Notes: generated by a model not told the origin, from the sequence alone. A stretch of DNA of 64,000 bases from Treponema sp. Marseille-Q4130 (GCF_014334325.1 NZ_JACSET010000001.1:155777-219776); one strand, 5' to 3'. Numbered from the stretch's first letter, positions 1-9,524 are shown. A program made the numbers and translations.

Positions 1-1
1 G

Positions 2-409
2 GCTATGTGCCGCTATAAAAATAATAAATTCGTCTTTATCAGTCCGAGCGAACTGGCGATTCCCGAATACATTCAGGAAAGCGTGCTCGATGCCTCGGGC
101 GCCGAATATGAAAGCGCGTACCGTCTCGAAGACGTTATCGATAAAATCGATATCCTCTATATGACGCGCGTGCAAAAAGAACGCTTTTTCAACGAGCAGG
201 ATTACATCCGCTTAAAGGACAGCTACATCCTGGACAAAGCGAAGATGAAGCTTGCGAGACCGGATATGATCGTGCTTCATCCGCTGCCGCGCGTAAACGA
301 AATAGCGCCGGAAGTCGACGACGATCCGCGCTCTGCGTATTTTAGGCAGGTGAAGTACGGCATGTATGCGCGCATGGCGCTCATTGCAAAATTGACGGGC
401 TGTCTGTAG
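2..409 (+). CDS. pyrB: Aspartate carbamoyltransferase catalytic subunit, C-terminal part
   Basis: This is the 3' end of pyrB; the frame is open from base 2, so the gene starts before the window. The enzyme joins carbamoyl phosphate and aspartate, the first committed step of pyrimidine synthesis, in the cytoplasm. The visible part is the aspartate-binding domain. The motif [10 protein letters not shown] matches the conserved HPLPR loop that binds carbamoyl phosphate and aspartate, and the family's closing helix ([17 protein letters not shown]) follows. The stop lies 81 bases before pyrI, whose product is the regulatory chain of the same complex, so the pair should form an E. coli-type holoenzyme. 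Identification is secure; only the length is unknown. Confidence 0.95.
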   Translation, partial: AMCRYKNNKFVFISPSELAIPEYIQESVLDASGAEYESAYRLEDVIDKIDILYMTRVQKERFFNEQDYIRLKDSYILDKAKMKLARPDMIVLHPLPRVNEIAPEVDDDPRSAYFRQVKYGMYARMALIAKLTGCL

Positions 410-490
410 GACGGTTTTAAAAATTCGGTCGGTTTTTTAAGCGGCCTTACATTGCAGTTTTTTTGGTTCCCGATACAAGCGGAGGCGTTG

Positions 491-943
491 ATGAACGTAA
501 CGGCAATTAAAAACGGTTTGGTAATAGATCACATCAGAGCGGGTACGGGCTGGCGTATTTTCCGCCGGCTCGGTCTCGACGCTTCTTCTTTTACGTCGGC
601 GCTCATCATGAACGTGCCGTCGCAAAAGAGCGGCAAAAAAGATATGATCAAAATCGATAATATCATCGACATCGATTTTTCGGTACTCGGTTTTATCGAT
701 CCCGACATCTGCGTCAATATTATTAAAGACGAAAAAGTCGTTCGGAAAATCAATATGGCCTTGCCGCCGCGCGTGCAAAACGTATTCCGCTGTAAAAATC
801 CGCGCTGTATCACGGCGAGCGAAAACTTCGTTCCGTCGACCTTTTTGCTTGTCGACCGCACGAAGAGATTGTACCGCTGCGAATTCTGCGATGCGCTGTA
901 TACGGCGGGTGAAGGCGGAAATCCCGTGGAGGCGAAGTCGTGA
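491..943 (+). CDS. pyrI: Aspartate carbamoyltransferase regulatory subunit
   Basis: PyrI (150 aa, close to the usual ~153) binds nucleotide effectors and holds the PyrB trimers together. The N-terminal ferredoxin-like nucleotide domain starts MNVTAIKNGLVIDHI. The C-terminal domain carries four zinc ligands, as CKNPRC and CEFC. The start at 491 is chosen over an upstream ATG at 452 because GGAGG lies at 481-485, five bases away, and because the family N-terminus begins here. The last codons overlap the GTG start of pyrC by four bases, so translation is probably coupled. A complete PyrI suggests allosteric feedback control of the pathway. Confidence 0.95.
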   Translation: MNVTAIKNGLVIDHIRAGTGWRIFRRLGLDASSFTSALIMNVPSQKSGKKDMIKIDNIIDIDFSVLGFIDPDICVNIIKDEKVVRKINMALPPRVQNVFRCKNPRCITASENFVPSTFLLVDRTKRLYRCEFCDALYTAGEGGNPVEAKS

Positions 944-2439
944 CTCGCGCTCTTCTTTTTTACAATGCGCGCCTCCTCGACGAAGCGATCGACACGCCCG
1001 GTGCCCTGCTTGTCGTGGACGATAAAATCCGCGCGGTCTATACCGGCTATTTTACGAATAAAAAAACGACGGAAGCTCTCGCACTTTCGGTGCTTGCAGA
1101 AGACGGCTATGAGCATCCCTTCGTCGAATATGTCGACGCGCAGGGGCTCACGCTCATGCCCGCTTTTATCGATATGCATGTGCACTTGCGCTATCCCGGG
1201 CAGACCCAAAAAGAAGATTTGACAAGCGGATTGCGCGCGGCTTGTGCCGGAGGCTTCGGTACCGTCGTCGCGATGCCGAACACAAAGCCCGTCGTTTCAT
1301 CGCAGATGAGTGCGCTCGAAATCGATCGGGAAGCCGCTTCTCTCGGACTTGCCGGTGTGATACAGTCGGTGAGCATCACGAAGGATTTCGGAGGCTCGGA
1401 TACCCGACACATCGAAGACCTCGACGCATCCCGCGTGCCGCTTATCACCGAAGACGGAAACGATGTCGCATCCGCTTCCGTCATGCTCGACGCGATGACG
1501 AGAGCTGCCCGGCGCGGCATCATCGTAAGCTGTCACAGTGAAGACGCATCGCTTGCGGCCGCGGCAAAGACAGATCGACGTGAAGCGCTCAAACTGATGG
1601 AAGCTTATCACCTTGTCGCGTGGGGAGCGGACGACGACGATGACGTTCCCGACGAAGTGCTCGACAAAATCGCGAGCCTTTTGACAAAAGCGAACGATCT
1701 GCTCGCGCTTGCGGAAAACAGCGCGACGATCCGCAATATCATGATCGCGCGCGAAGCGGGATGCCGCGTACACATCGCACACGTGAGTACGGCCGCCGCC
1801 CTCGATGCGGTGCGCAGCGCAAAAGAATCGCTTTCGGACGATGAAGAAGACTACCTTGCCGATGAAGCGGACGCCGCCTACGAAGCCGTCCTTGACGGTA
1901 CGCGCTATGTACCCGAAGCGAGGGAAGAAAAACGTTTCCGCGTTACCTGCGAAGTAACTCCGCATCACTTGGCTCTCTGCGGTACCGACGAACCCTTTAT
2001 ACGCGCGCTCGTAAATCCGCCGCTCAGGAGCGAAGACGACAGAGTCGTACTCCTTGAAGGGCTCCGCGACGGTACGGTCGATGTCATCGCAACCGATCAT
2101 GCGCCGCATACGCTCGAAGACAAAGCGGCGGGCAGTCCCGGCTTTACGGGGCTTGAAACGGCCTTTGCGGTGTGCAATACCGTTCTCGTTGCAGGCGGTC
2201 AGCTCGGAGCGAAGAGATTGTCGGCTCTCATGTCGGCAAATCCCGCGCGCATTCTCGGTCTCAACAAAGGCGTGCTTGCTCCCGGTTTCGATGCCGACAT
2301 CGTGTTCGTCGATCCAGAAGAAAAGTGGACGGTGGACGCGAACACTTTTTTCAGTAAGGGGAAAGCGACTCCGTTCGACGGACGGGAACTCGTCGGCAAA
2401 GTAAAAGAGCTCTTTGTCGGAGGCAGGCGGGTACTGTAA
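940..2439 (+). CDS. pyrC: Dihydroorotase
   Basis: Dihydroorotase interconverts carbamoyl aspartate and dihydroorotate, the step after PyrBI. It starts with GTG inside the pyrI stop region, with GGAGG at 928-932 as ribosome-binding site. Metal-binding motifs of the amidohydrolase fold are present: DMHVHLRYPG near the N-terminus, CHSED, HIAHVST and ATDHAPHT. At 499 aa it is longer than most type I enzymes (about 430 aa). The excess seems to lie in two acidic inserts, one containing ADDDDDVPDEV and one containing SDDEEDYLADEADAAYE. They look like surface loops rather than an added domain. pyrB-pyrI-pyrC form one operon. Confidence 0.93.
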   Translation: MTRALLFYNARLLDEAIDTPGALLVVDDKIRAVYTGYFTNKKTTEALALSVLAEDGYEHPFVEYVDAQGLTLMPAFIDMHVHLRYPGQTQKEDLTSGLRAACAGGFGTVVAMPNTKPVVSSQMSALEIDREAASLGLAGVIQSVSITKDFGGSDTRHIEDLDASRVPLITEDGNDVASASVMLDAMTRAARRGIIVSCHSEDASLAAAAKTDRREALKLMEAYHLVAWGADDDDDVPDEVLDKIASLLTKANDLLALAENSATIRNIMIAREAGCRVHIAHVSTAAALDAVRSAKESLSDDEEDYLADEADAAYEAVLDGTRYVPEAREEKRFRVTCEVTPHHLALCGTDEPFIRALVNPPLRSEDDRVVLLEGLRDGTVDVIATDHAPHTLEDKAAGSPGFTGLETAFAVCNTVLVAGGQLGAKRLSALMSANPARILGLNKGVLAPGFDADIVFVDPEEKWTVDANTFFSKGKATPFDGRELVGKVKELFVGGRRVL

Positions 2440-2602
2440 CGGATGCTCACGCATCGTCGCTGTCGGGTGAACGCGATCGTGCAGGGCAAATGTCGCGCAA
2501 ACGTCGTACGTGCCAAGCGAATGCCGCGCACGGGACGCATCTTGTGCAAACGCCGAGCGCGGACTTCATTTCACGCGCTTGCTCCGTGCAAACGCTGCGT
2601 GC

Positions 2603-2608
2603 TATACT
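2603..2608 (+). promoter_or_regulatory. -10 box six bases before the M48 protease start
   Basis: TATACT lies at 2603-2608, six bases before the ATG at 2615; a weak -35 (TTGCTC, 2579-2584) is 18 bases upstream of it. Transcription would begin at or next to the start codon, giving a leaderless mRNA. No Shine-Dalgarno sequence is present. The rest of the gap 2440-2614 holds short recurring GTGCAAACGC-like words and nothing else I recognise. Confidence 0.5.
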
Positions 2609-2614
2609 CGTGCC

Positions 2615-3871
2615 ATGCAATTTTCAAACCTTTTTGTCATCCTCTATTGTGTCGGAACTTTTCTTTCGTTTTTATTAAATAATTTTATTGAGAGACTCCA
2701 ATACGTGTTTCGAAAAAAATACGGACGCGACATACCTCCGGAACTCGCGCCGTATATCACGTCGCGTGATGCGGAAAAAACCTGTGCGTATAAAGATGCG
2801 CGCTATCGTCTTTGGGTTTTCGAATACGGTGCATCGACGGCGCTCGGCGCGGCTTTGCTGCTTTCGGGCTTTTATCCCTGCGTTTTCCGTGCTCTTAAGT
2901 CCGTATCCGATAATCCGTATGCGCTGACGCTCATCTTCGCGATTACGGTATCAATCCCGTCCGCCGTCTTATCGCTCCCGTTCGAATGGTATGAAGAGTT
3001 CGTCATCGAAAAGCGTTTCGGTTTTTCTTCGATGACGCTTCGGCTTTGGATCGCGGATAAGCTCAAATCGATCGCCTTAGCCCTCATCGTGTCGGTGCTT
3101 TTACTTTCGGCGATGACGGCGATCTTCGAACACGTGAGTGCATGGCCCTTCGTGCTCGCAAGTGTTTACGTTGCGTTTTCGCTTCTCATGTCGTTTATTT
3201 ATCCGCGCCTCATCGCCCCACTTTTTAATAAATTTACTCCTCTCGGAGAGGGTGCGCTCAAGTCGCGCATTTCAGATTTTATGGAGCGCACGGGATTCAA
3301 ATCGAGCGGAGTTTTTATCATGGATGCGTCGAAACGCAGCAAACATTCGAATGCGTATTTCACGGGCTTCGGAAAAACCAAGCGCGTCGTGCTTTACGAT
3401 ACGCTCGTCGAACAGCTTTCGGTCGATGAAGTCGGCGCCGTCCTCGCGCACGAACTCGGCCACTATAAAAAACATCACATCGTAAAGCGTTTTGCCGTGA
3501 CGATCCCGCTCGTGTACATCGTCCTCTTTGCCGCCGCCCGGCTCACTTCATGCGAAGCGCTCTACAGCGGATTCGGCTTTTCGTATGATGCGGCGCTTCC
3601 GTACATGAAATTCATCGCGCTCTTTTTGTTGTCGGAAGTTTTCGGCGGCTACGGCATCTTTGTTCGGCTTGTTTCCAATTTCTTTTCGCGAAAAGACGAA
3701 TACGAAGCCGACGCATACGCAAAGAAATTATGCGGCTCCGGAAAACCGCTTTCGTCCGCGCTCATCGCATTGAATCGGGAAAATAACGGCGAAGTACGGA
3801 CGGCGAAAATCTACAGCGCGTTTACCTATTCGCACCCGACACTGCTCGAACGCCTTCGCGCGCTGGAGTAG
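2615..3871 (+). CDS. M48 (Ste24-type) integral membrane zinc metallopeptidase
   Basis: A 418-aa membrane endopeptidase of the Ste24/CAAX prenyl protease 1 type. The zinc motif HELGH is at about residues 279-283, and the third ligand is the Glu of SRKDEYEAD at about residue 362. Several hydrophobic segments flank the catalytic part, starting with FVILYCVGTFLSFLL at the N-terminus. The open frame extends upstream to 2510, but that part looks non-coding and the start at 2615 begins directly with the first membrane helix. In bacteria these enzymes usually act in membrane-protein quality control; the prenyl-protein role is eukaryotic. It is a single gene; the convergent Memo-like gene ends 100 bases downstream. 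Confidence 0.88.
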   Translation: MQFSNLFVILYCVGTFLSFLLNNFIERLQYVFRKKYGRDIPPELAPYITSRDAEKTCAYKDARYRLWVFEYGASTALGAALLLSGFYPCVFRALKSVSDNPYALTLIFAITVSIPSAVLSLPFEWYEEFVIEKRFGFSSMTLRLWIADKLKSIALALIVSVLLLSAMTAIFEHVSAWPFVLASVYVAFSLLMSFIYPRLIAPLFNKFTPLGEGALKSRISDFMERTGFKSSGVFIMDASKRSKHSNAYFTGFGKTKRVVLYDTLVEQLSVDEVGAVLAHELGHYKKHHIVKRFAVTIPLVYIVLFAAARLTSCEALYSGFGFSYDAALPYMKFIALFLLSEVFGGYGIFVRLVSNFFSRKDEYEADAYAKKLCGSGKPLSSALIALNRENNGEVRTAKIYSAFTYSHPTLLERLRALE

Positions 3872-3970
3872 GGGCGGTTTTCGCTGCGCTTGCGGGCTTA
3901 TAAGCGGGCGAAGTATCGCTGTAAGCGCAGCTTTATCAGCTGATACTTTCCAAGCTCGCCATTTACCCTT

Positions 3971-4870
3971 TTAATAAAACAGCGAAAAATAATAACTTGT
4001 AATATCGTCTTCCCCTTTTCCCGAAAGTTCGTACGATGTCGTGTGAAACAAACGGGCGCATTTCGTATCTTCGTCGATGAGATGTGCGAGCGCATAGATG
4101 CCGGGTCGATTGTCGCACACCGCGTATATCCACGTCTTCTTCGACGGTGCATCGAAAAAGATGCGCGAAGATGCATCCTTGCGAGCGGTCTCTTTTATAT
4201 CGCTTAAATGAGAAAAGTCGGTCGAGATCAATAAAAAATTGTGTTTTCTGTTTCGGCGTGTAAAGTAAGGCGCGAGTGCACTTGTCAATTTTTCGGCATC
4301 GCTTTGGTTTACGGGCGGTTCTCCGCCAACGGCGACGGCTGCGACGCGGGCGTTCGGAAAATAGCGCGCGATATAGGGGATGAGCGTCGTGATGCCGTGT
4401 TCGAGCGGAAACACTTGCGCATCGTATGAAACGCCGAGCGCCTTTGCGAGGGCAGCTTCCGTCTTTCGTTCGGTCATCGTCGTGCGCCCGCCTCCTGCGT
4501 TCCATGAAACGTCGTCAAGCGACCACTGCTTTGTCGAAAGACCCCAATGCGAGGGGCTTACGATAAAAAACGTCCGCACCTTCCGCCTTGCGGCGATCTC
4601 GCGAAAGAGAGCGTCGATTTGCCCGTGCGCGAGCAAGTGGTGGCTTACAGTCGCCGCCCACGGAAACGAATCGGAGGGCGGAAGCGCTTCGAAGGGAAGT
4701 TCGATCGAATACGGTTCGCTATCCTGCTCTGCCGCCCATGTCGGTATGAAATGCACCGTATCCGCCTGTTTGCTTGTTAGGCGGAAAGCGCACATACATA
4801 TTGTTAATAATGCGGCGGCAAAGAGTGGGCTTAATAATATGAGAAAACGCCGTCGTCGGGTATGATCCAT
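3971..4870 (-). CDS. Memo-like (AmmeMemoRadiSam system protein B family) protein with N-terminal membrane anchor
   Basis: About 299 aa from the ATG at 4870. Residues from about 9 to 30 form a hydrophobic signal or anchor (FLILLSPLFAAALLTIC). The rest matches the Memo family, related in fold to class III extradiol dioxygenases: SHHLLAHG, SPSHWG, EHGITTLIPYI and STDFSHLSD carry the conserved His, Ser and Asp positions. Bacterial relatives are often found with AMMECR1 and radical SAM genes, which are absent here. Their biochemical role is not settled. The start overlaps the last 40 bases of the upstream DUF3160 gene, so the two are probably coupled; a longer start at 4936 is possible but lacks a better ribosome site. 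The exported position is inferred. Confidence 0.75.
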   Translation of the reverse strand: MDHTRRRRFLILLSPLFAAALLTICMCAFRLTSKQADTVHFIPTWAAEQDSEPYSIELPFEALPPSDSFPWAATVSHHLLAHGQIDALFREIAARRKVRTFFIVSPSHWGLSTKQWSLDDVSWNAGGGRTTMTERKTEAALAKALGVSYDAQVFPLEHGITTLIPYIARYFPNARVAAVAVGGEPPVNQSDAEKLTSALAPYFTRRNRKHNFLLISTDFSHLSDIKETARKDASSRIFFDAPSKKTWIYAVCDNRPGIYALAHLIDEDTKCARLFHTTSYELSGKGEDDITSYYFSLFY

Positions 4871-7554
4871 CCTCTTTCCCAAAACGGATAATACGCTTCG
4901 ATATTTCCGTCTTTTCGATATACGATTTTTTTCCATTCTTCATCGGTCATACGTTTGTTGATCGGTACGGCGAATTCCGCGTAGCTGAAACAATAGCCGA
5001 CTGCGATACGCTTGCCGCCCTGTCCGTCGTTGAGCGCGACATAGATGCGCAAAGGAGAGGCGATGCCCGTTTCGAGAACCGTTCCCGACTCCGCATCCGT
5101 AAATACATCGGCGATGCATGCCATTTTAAAAGCGTCTTCGTTGTTCGTGTACGCAGCGTCGAAACCGTTGTGAACCAAAACGTATTTTTCGAGTTCGGCG
5201 GCGATTACGGGTATCCATCGATTTTCTTCGTCGCTTATCAGCTTGTCGACCGCTTCTTTTTTGCATATCGCGAGTATCTTTTGATACATTTTCAAAAGAC
5301 CGTTGAGCACGATTTCCGCATCGGCGTCGAGCAGATCGTAAGTCGTGTACACCGAGCGCAGCTTTTGTACCGAATTGAGCGATGCGATCCAAAAGGGGAT
5401 ATTCGGTTCTATGTAATGCGTCGGGCGCGGGATCGGCTCGGTCCTGAACGTCGGTTCGAAATCGCCGCCGCCGCCTTTTTCCGCATAGCACTGTTTGGTA
5501 TATAAAATCGTATCGTGCCGAAGTTCCGCCCACGCACCGTGAGCCGTTATAAGCGATTTTAAATTCCACAGCGGTGTTTCGGTAAAATAAAATCCCGCAC
5601 CGCTTTCAAATTGTGCAAGCGTTTTGATTTGACGCAGCACTTGCGTATAATAGGTTTTATTCCAATAGTCGTCGCCATACGAATCGATTTCGCGTTCGAT
5701 CGCATCAAGCGTTTCGCGGAACCCGATCGCTTCATGCTCTTTATATTCGTTTTCCAAAAGCAGATCCGCCGATCGGGAACCGAACGCTTTTATGATATCA
5801 AGACCGCTTACCATAGTGCGGCCGTAGATCGTATCGCCGACGATTTTCAGAAGGCGGGGAGAAGAAACTCTGTAATGAATTGCCGAGTCGAGCGTAAATC
5901 GCTGACCGAAAAGTCTCCAGCCCGCAGGCGGCTCTGCCCCATCGTTTGATCTGCCGTAAAACGCGCTTTCGGAACCGATCGCAGGGGGACGAAGCTTTTC
6001 CCGGCACAGCTTCATAAAATTAATAATATTTTTTCTGTCGGACGACCACGATGCGAAATCGGATGTGCGCGCCTCTTTCCACAGCGGAAGCACGTCGTAA
6101 AAACTCAAATCGTCCGAAAGACCGATGAGGTCGGTGATCGGATTGAAAAGCGAAGCCCATTGATCATAGAGCGCCGCATTTTTCCGCACCGTATCGATTA
6201 TAAAAAGCGCGGCTTTTTCCGCTTCGAGAGTCTCGCCCGAATCGACCTTTTCACGGGCAATCAAAAAGTGAATGCGCCCGTACCACATCTGCGCGCGAAA
6301 ATACGCTTCGAGCGCTCCGTTTTTCGTGTAGTGTCCGCGCGCTTTATACTGCGAAAAGTCTTCCCGTACGCTCGGAAATACGGAAAGCGGCAGCGCCGAA
6401 CCGAAGCCAGCTTCCGTTTCCGCTTTTTTTATGCGCTTGTAATCTTCGACGACTTCTTTCGGGTACTCGGAAAGAATTTTATTTTCATCGCGCTCTTCGT
6501 ATGTTACGGTTTTTTCGTAGCCTATGTTTTTTTCGATTCTTTCGGGCGCCGTACGGAGAAGCGCTTCGGCGACTTGAAAATACATGATCGCTTTGTTTTT
6601 CGTTTCGGCATCGGCGTCCGCATTCGCTTGAAGAGAAGCGATACAGTTTTGAGTGAGCGAAAACAGCTTCGGCATAAATGTGAACTCTTCCGTGTATTGC
6701 AGCATTCTGTCGAATATGAGATGCTGCGAATGCGCAATCAAATCCGTCGATATAAAATACGGGATAAACGAATCCTTCCTGCCGATTTCGCGGTAAAATG
6801 AAATCATATCATCCGGGCGGTAATATTTCCGAAGCGGTGTTTTTTGAAAGGCGATTCTGTTCGCTTCGAGCGCCGCTGCGATATCCTCGCCGAGGGGTGT
6901 ATACCCAACGACGGGATAAAACGCATCGTAGTCGGAATGCGTTCGATAAAGCTCTGCGGAAATCCTGTTTTTTTCGGGCGGATCGTCGAGACCGAAGAGG
7001 TCGGCGCCGAATACATAGCCCGTTTTGCCCTGCCACTCGACGGGATAAAACCAATTGTAATTGTCTTGAAACGGAAATGTGCGGCGCGTGTAATCCGGCT
7101 GCGTCGTATCGGCATTGATGATTTTTTCTCCGAATATCCTGACGATAGAAGCAAAGGGAATAGGAGTGCCGTGCATATCGTTTTCGTTTTTGATCGAAGC
7201 TTCTCCGTTCGATATATCGATATCGAAATCCGATTCGGGATAGAGCATGCATACGCGGCTTCCGACTACAGCCGTGCGTGCATATTTCATCCCCTGATCG
7301 GGAAAAGGCACGAACGTAAGTGCGTCGTTTACATACGCTGCGTGAGCGTCGGTATGAAAGGTACCGTCGGCGGCATCGAGCCGTTCGAATGATACGGCGC
7401 TTGTATTGTTATAGCGGGGGAGCGGTAGAATTTCTTCGGTCGTTTCCGCTTCGCTCGTCGATCTCATTTTCGTCTCCTGACGCGCAGGATCGACTTTCGC
7501 TTTTGTGCAGCTTATAAACAATATCGATAAAAAAAGAAATATGTATGCACGCAT
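4831..7554 (-). CDS. DUF3160 lipoprotein
   Basis: A 907-aa exported protein. It begins MRAYIFLFLSILFISC, a clear lipoprotein signal with the acylated Cys at residue 16, so the open frame upstream of 7554 is not part of it. The middle contains the DUF3160 region, recognised by YFISTDLIAHSQHLIFDRML-like sequence and the long helical part after it. The N-terminal ~200 residues include an SH3-like or surface segment (DNYNWFYPVEWQGKTGYVFG). DUF3160 has no established activity. The gene has its own promoter without a ribosome site and overlaps the following Memo-like gene, so both are probably made together in the envelope. Confidence 0.75.
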   Translation of the reverse strand: MRAYIFLFLSILFISCTKAKVDPARQETKMRSTSEAETTEEILPLPRYNNTSAVSFERLDAADGTFHTDAHAAYVNDALTFVPFPDQGMKYARTAVVGSRVCMLYPESDFDIDISNGEASIKNENDMHGTPIPFASIVRIFGEKIINADTTQPDYTRRTFPFQDNYNWFYPVEWQGKTGYVFGADLFGLDDPPEKNRISAELYRTHSDYDAFYPVVGYTPLGEDIAAALEANRIAFQKTPLRKYYRPDDMISFYREIGRKDSFIPYFISTDLIAHSQHLIFDRMLQYTEEFTFMPKLFSLTQNCIASLQANADADAETKNKAIMYFQVAEALLRTAPERIEKNIGYEKTVTYEERDENKILSEYPKEVVEDYKRIKKAETEAGFGSALPLSVFPSVREDFSQYKARGHYTKNGALEAYFRAQMWYGRIHFLIAREKVDSGETLEAEKAALFIIDTVRKNAALYDQWASLFNPITDLIGLSDDLSFYDVLPLWKEARTSDFASWSSDRKNIINFMKLCREKLRPPAIGSESAFYGRSNDGAEPPAGWRLFGQRFTLDSAIHYRVSSPRLLKIVGDTIYGRTMVSGLDIIKAFGSRSADLLLENEYKEHEAIGFRETLDAIEREIDSYGDDYWNKTYYTQVLRQIKTLAQFESGAGFYFTETPLWNLKSLITAHGAWAELRHDTILYTKQCYAEKGGGGDFEPTFRTEPIPRPTHYIEPNIPFWIASLNSVQKLRSVYTTYDLLDADAEIVLNGLLKMYQKILAICKKEAVDKLISDEENRWIPVIAAELEKYVLVHNGFDAAYTNNEDAFKMACIADVFTDAESGTVLETGIASPLRIYVALNDGQGGKRIAVGYCFSYAEFAVPINKRMTDEEWKKIVYRKDGNIEAYYPFWERGWIIPDDGVFSYY

Positions 7555-7560
7555 TACATA

Positions 7561-7589
7561 AGTATATCGTCGTACCGGGGATTTAACAA
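7561..7589 (-). promoter_or_regulatory. Promoter of the DUF3160 gene, leaderless type
   Basis: On the minus strand TTGTTA (7584-7589), a 17-base spacer and TATACT (7561-7566) precede the ATG at 7554 by six bases. The predicted mRNA starts at the initiation codon. No Shine-Dalgarno sequence is present. Confidence 0.6.
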
Positions 7590-7683
7590 TATACGGATGG
7601 CGCACTATCGATGCTACACACGATATAAACAATATGTGTACCGCCTCCGCGCACCGGAACAGGAGATCGGCAATATGCGAACG

Positions 7684-7720
7684 GGCAAAAAAAATCCCGC
7701 CCGATTGAGAGCAGGATTTT
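7684..7720 (-). terminator. Intrinsic terminator of the serine protease gene
   Basis: Read on the minus strand, AAAATCC (7714-7720) and GGATTTT (7691-7697) form the stem, extended by GC pairs and closed by a loop near 7701-7710, and followed by a run of eight T. It lies 43 bases after the stop of the gene at 7763. Confidence 0.75.
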
Positions 7721-7762
7721 ATCGGTGATAACGGATTTTATTTCTTTAATTTATATGTTCTG

Positions 7763-9517
7763 TTATCTTTCAAACAATTTTACGCCTGCGAATATGAGAA
7801 CGCCGTTCGACCGTACTCCGAGGTCTTTGAACACTACGGAATAATTCGAATGCATATACTGTACGCCGACCATCGGAGCGAAGCCGTCGGTTACGTAATA
7901 CGCAACGTATGCGCCGCCGCCGATACCGAAGTAGAGACGGTCGGAACGATTATCGCCCGCGAGTGTCGTTATGTTTGTAAGACCGAGGCGCGCTTCCGCA
8001 AAGGGCGCTACGATGAATTTATTAAACGCAAGAGGCACTTGAAAACGGATCGCACCGCCGACGGTCGTCATCGATTTTGTTTCCCGATATTTTTCCTCAC
8101 CGTACTTATCGAGGATGGCAACATTGTCGATTTTTTCGCTTTGTATGAAGGGACCGCCGCCGAAGAATTTATTCATAAACAGAGCCGACAGATTGAAACC
8201 CGCCGATTTCTTTTCCAACGGAATGATCACGCCGCCCGAAATATTGATAACGTAGGGATCGTCGATTTCAAAGCCCTTTACGCTGCCGGACGAATTTCTT
8301 TTTTTGGTGCTCTTTTTTGCGGTTTTCGTATTTTTTGCATTCCCGAATTCCGAAAGCCTCCAGTTTCCCTGCTCTTCCGTCCACAGCGAAGGAATCGCTT
8401 CTTTGCCTTCGGGCGTAAAGGAAACCTTCATGCCGTTTGCCGATTCTTCCGCAGCGCTTGCTTCCGTTACGAGTGCACCGTCCGTACCTTGAAATTCGTT
8501 CCACACTTTGTATGCGAGTGCATAGCGCAAGCCTTCGATCGGATCGTATGCAAATATTTTAACGATGACGGTACGGATGCTTGACGGCGCCGTAGCGAGC
8601 GCTTTTATAAATTCGTCGCCGGCGCTTTTCGCGACCATTTCGTTCGAAATGTATTTTCCGAGCGAAAAAAACATTTCGTCTTTGTTCGCCGTCGATGCGA
8701 TAAATTGTTTTACGCGGTCGTCGATGTTTTGCTTTTTTCCGCCGGCAATGCTTTTTTCAACAAAGGATTTGACGACTGCCGCGGGGATCGAAAAATTCGT
8801 CGATTCGCGGTATGTCGCTTTCCACGTGTTGATTCCGACGACGGTGTATCCCGCTTCGGTATTTGCATCCGCCGTCAAAAGCGGGCCGCCCGAATTTCCC
8901 GCATCGACTTGCGCCGAATGCTGAATGAGCGTGGAAATATCGGGCGAGAGGAGTTCTTTGATTTTCGCTCTCGCATTCGTTACCGTGCCCTTGCCGAGCT
9001 GCCACATCGGCTCTCCTCCCAATCCGGGAAAGCCCGCCGACCACACTTCCTCTCCATCGCGCACTGTGCTGCCGCTCAGCGTAAAACCTTTCCGCGCATA
9101 CGTGTCGGGCAGGGCGACGAGCGCGATATCGATATCTTCGTCTGCGGCGATGATTTTGAGTTCTTTGTAATTGGAATTGGAACCGTCTTCGTTTTCAAAT
9201 TCGACGTCGACCGTTTCCGCTTCTTTGACGACGTGCCGGTTCGTGACGACATAGGGCTTGCCGTTCGACGCATAGAACACGAAGCCCGAACCGAAGGACC
9301 CTTTGAGGTATGCGTCGATGTCTTTTGCATACGAAGCGTATCCGCGGTTTGAAAGTTTGTCGCGGTATTCTTCCAAAAAGGAAACCGTTTTTTCAGGCAG
9401 ATTGCTGCGCACGATACAAACGTAATTTCGCAGCGGCGCCGTAAAAGCTGCTGTCGCTAAAAAGTACAGGACCAAAACGCCGAAAAAGCGTTTTTTGTTA
9501 AAATTGGTGATCGCCAT
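7763..9517 (-). CDS. Exported trypsin-like (HtrA/S1C-type) serine protease with C-terminal beta-rich, barrel-like domain
   Basis: 584 aa. A signal peptide (FGVLVLYFLATAAFTAP) ends near residue 27. Residues about 70-265 form a chymotrypsin-fold protease with its triad visible: His in TNRHVV, Asp in EDIDIALV and Ser in DAGNSGGPL. No PDZ domain follows. A helical linker and a Lys/Ser-rich stretch (TKTAKKSTKKRNSSG) lead to about 160 C-terminal residues of alternating polar and aromatic or aliphatic residues (SGGVIIPLEKK, FGGGPFIQS, GGAIRFQVPL, FGIGGGAYVAYYV, GVLIFAGVKLFER). This resembles a small outer-membrane beta-barrel and would make the protease cell-bound. The barrel is inferred from pattern only. 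Its start follows a leaderless-type promoter. Confidence 0.8.
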   Translation of the reverse strand: MAITNFNKKRFFGVLVLYFLATAAFTAPLRNYVCIVRSNLPEKTVSFLEEYRDKLSNRGYASYAKDIDAYLKGSFGSGFVFYASNGKPYVVTNRHVVKEAETVDVEFENEDGSNSNYKELKIIAADEDIDIALVALPDTYARKGFTLSGSTVRDGEEVWSAGFPGLGGEPMWQLGKGTVTNARAKIKELLSPDISTLIQHSAQVDAGNSGGPLLTADANTEAGYTVVGINTWKATYRESTNFSIPAAVVKSFVEKSIAGGKKQNIDDRVKQFIASTANKDEMFFSLGKYISNEMVAKSAGDEFIKALATAPSSIRTVIVKIFAYDPIEGLRYALAYKVWNEFQGTDGALVTEASAAEESANGMKVSFTPEGKEAIPSLWTEEQGNWRLSEFGNAKNTKTAKKSTKKRNSSGSVKGFEIDDPYVINISGGVIIPLEKKSAGFNLSALFMNKFFGGGPFIQSEKIDNVAILDKYGEEKYRETKSMTTVGGAIRFQVPLAFNKFIVAPFAEARLGLTNITTLAGDNRSDRLYFGIGGGAYVAYYVTDGFAPMVGVQYMHSNYSVVFKDLGVRSNGVLIFAGVKLFER

Positions 9518-9524
9518 GCTTTAT

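Noticed and set aside
1297-2454. 385-aa minus-strand open frame inside pyrC
   Set aside because: Antisense to a gene with clear amidohydrolase motifs; composition typical of shadows.
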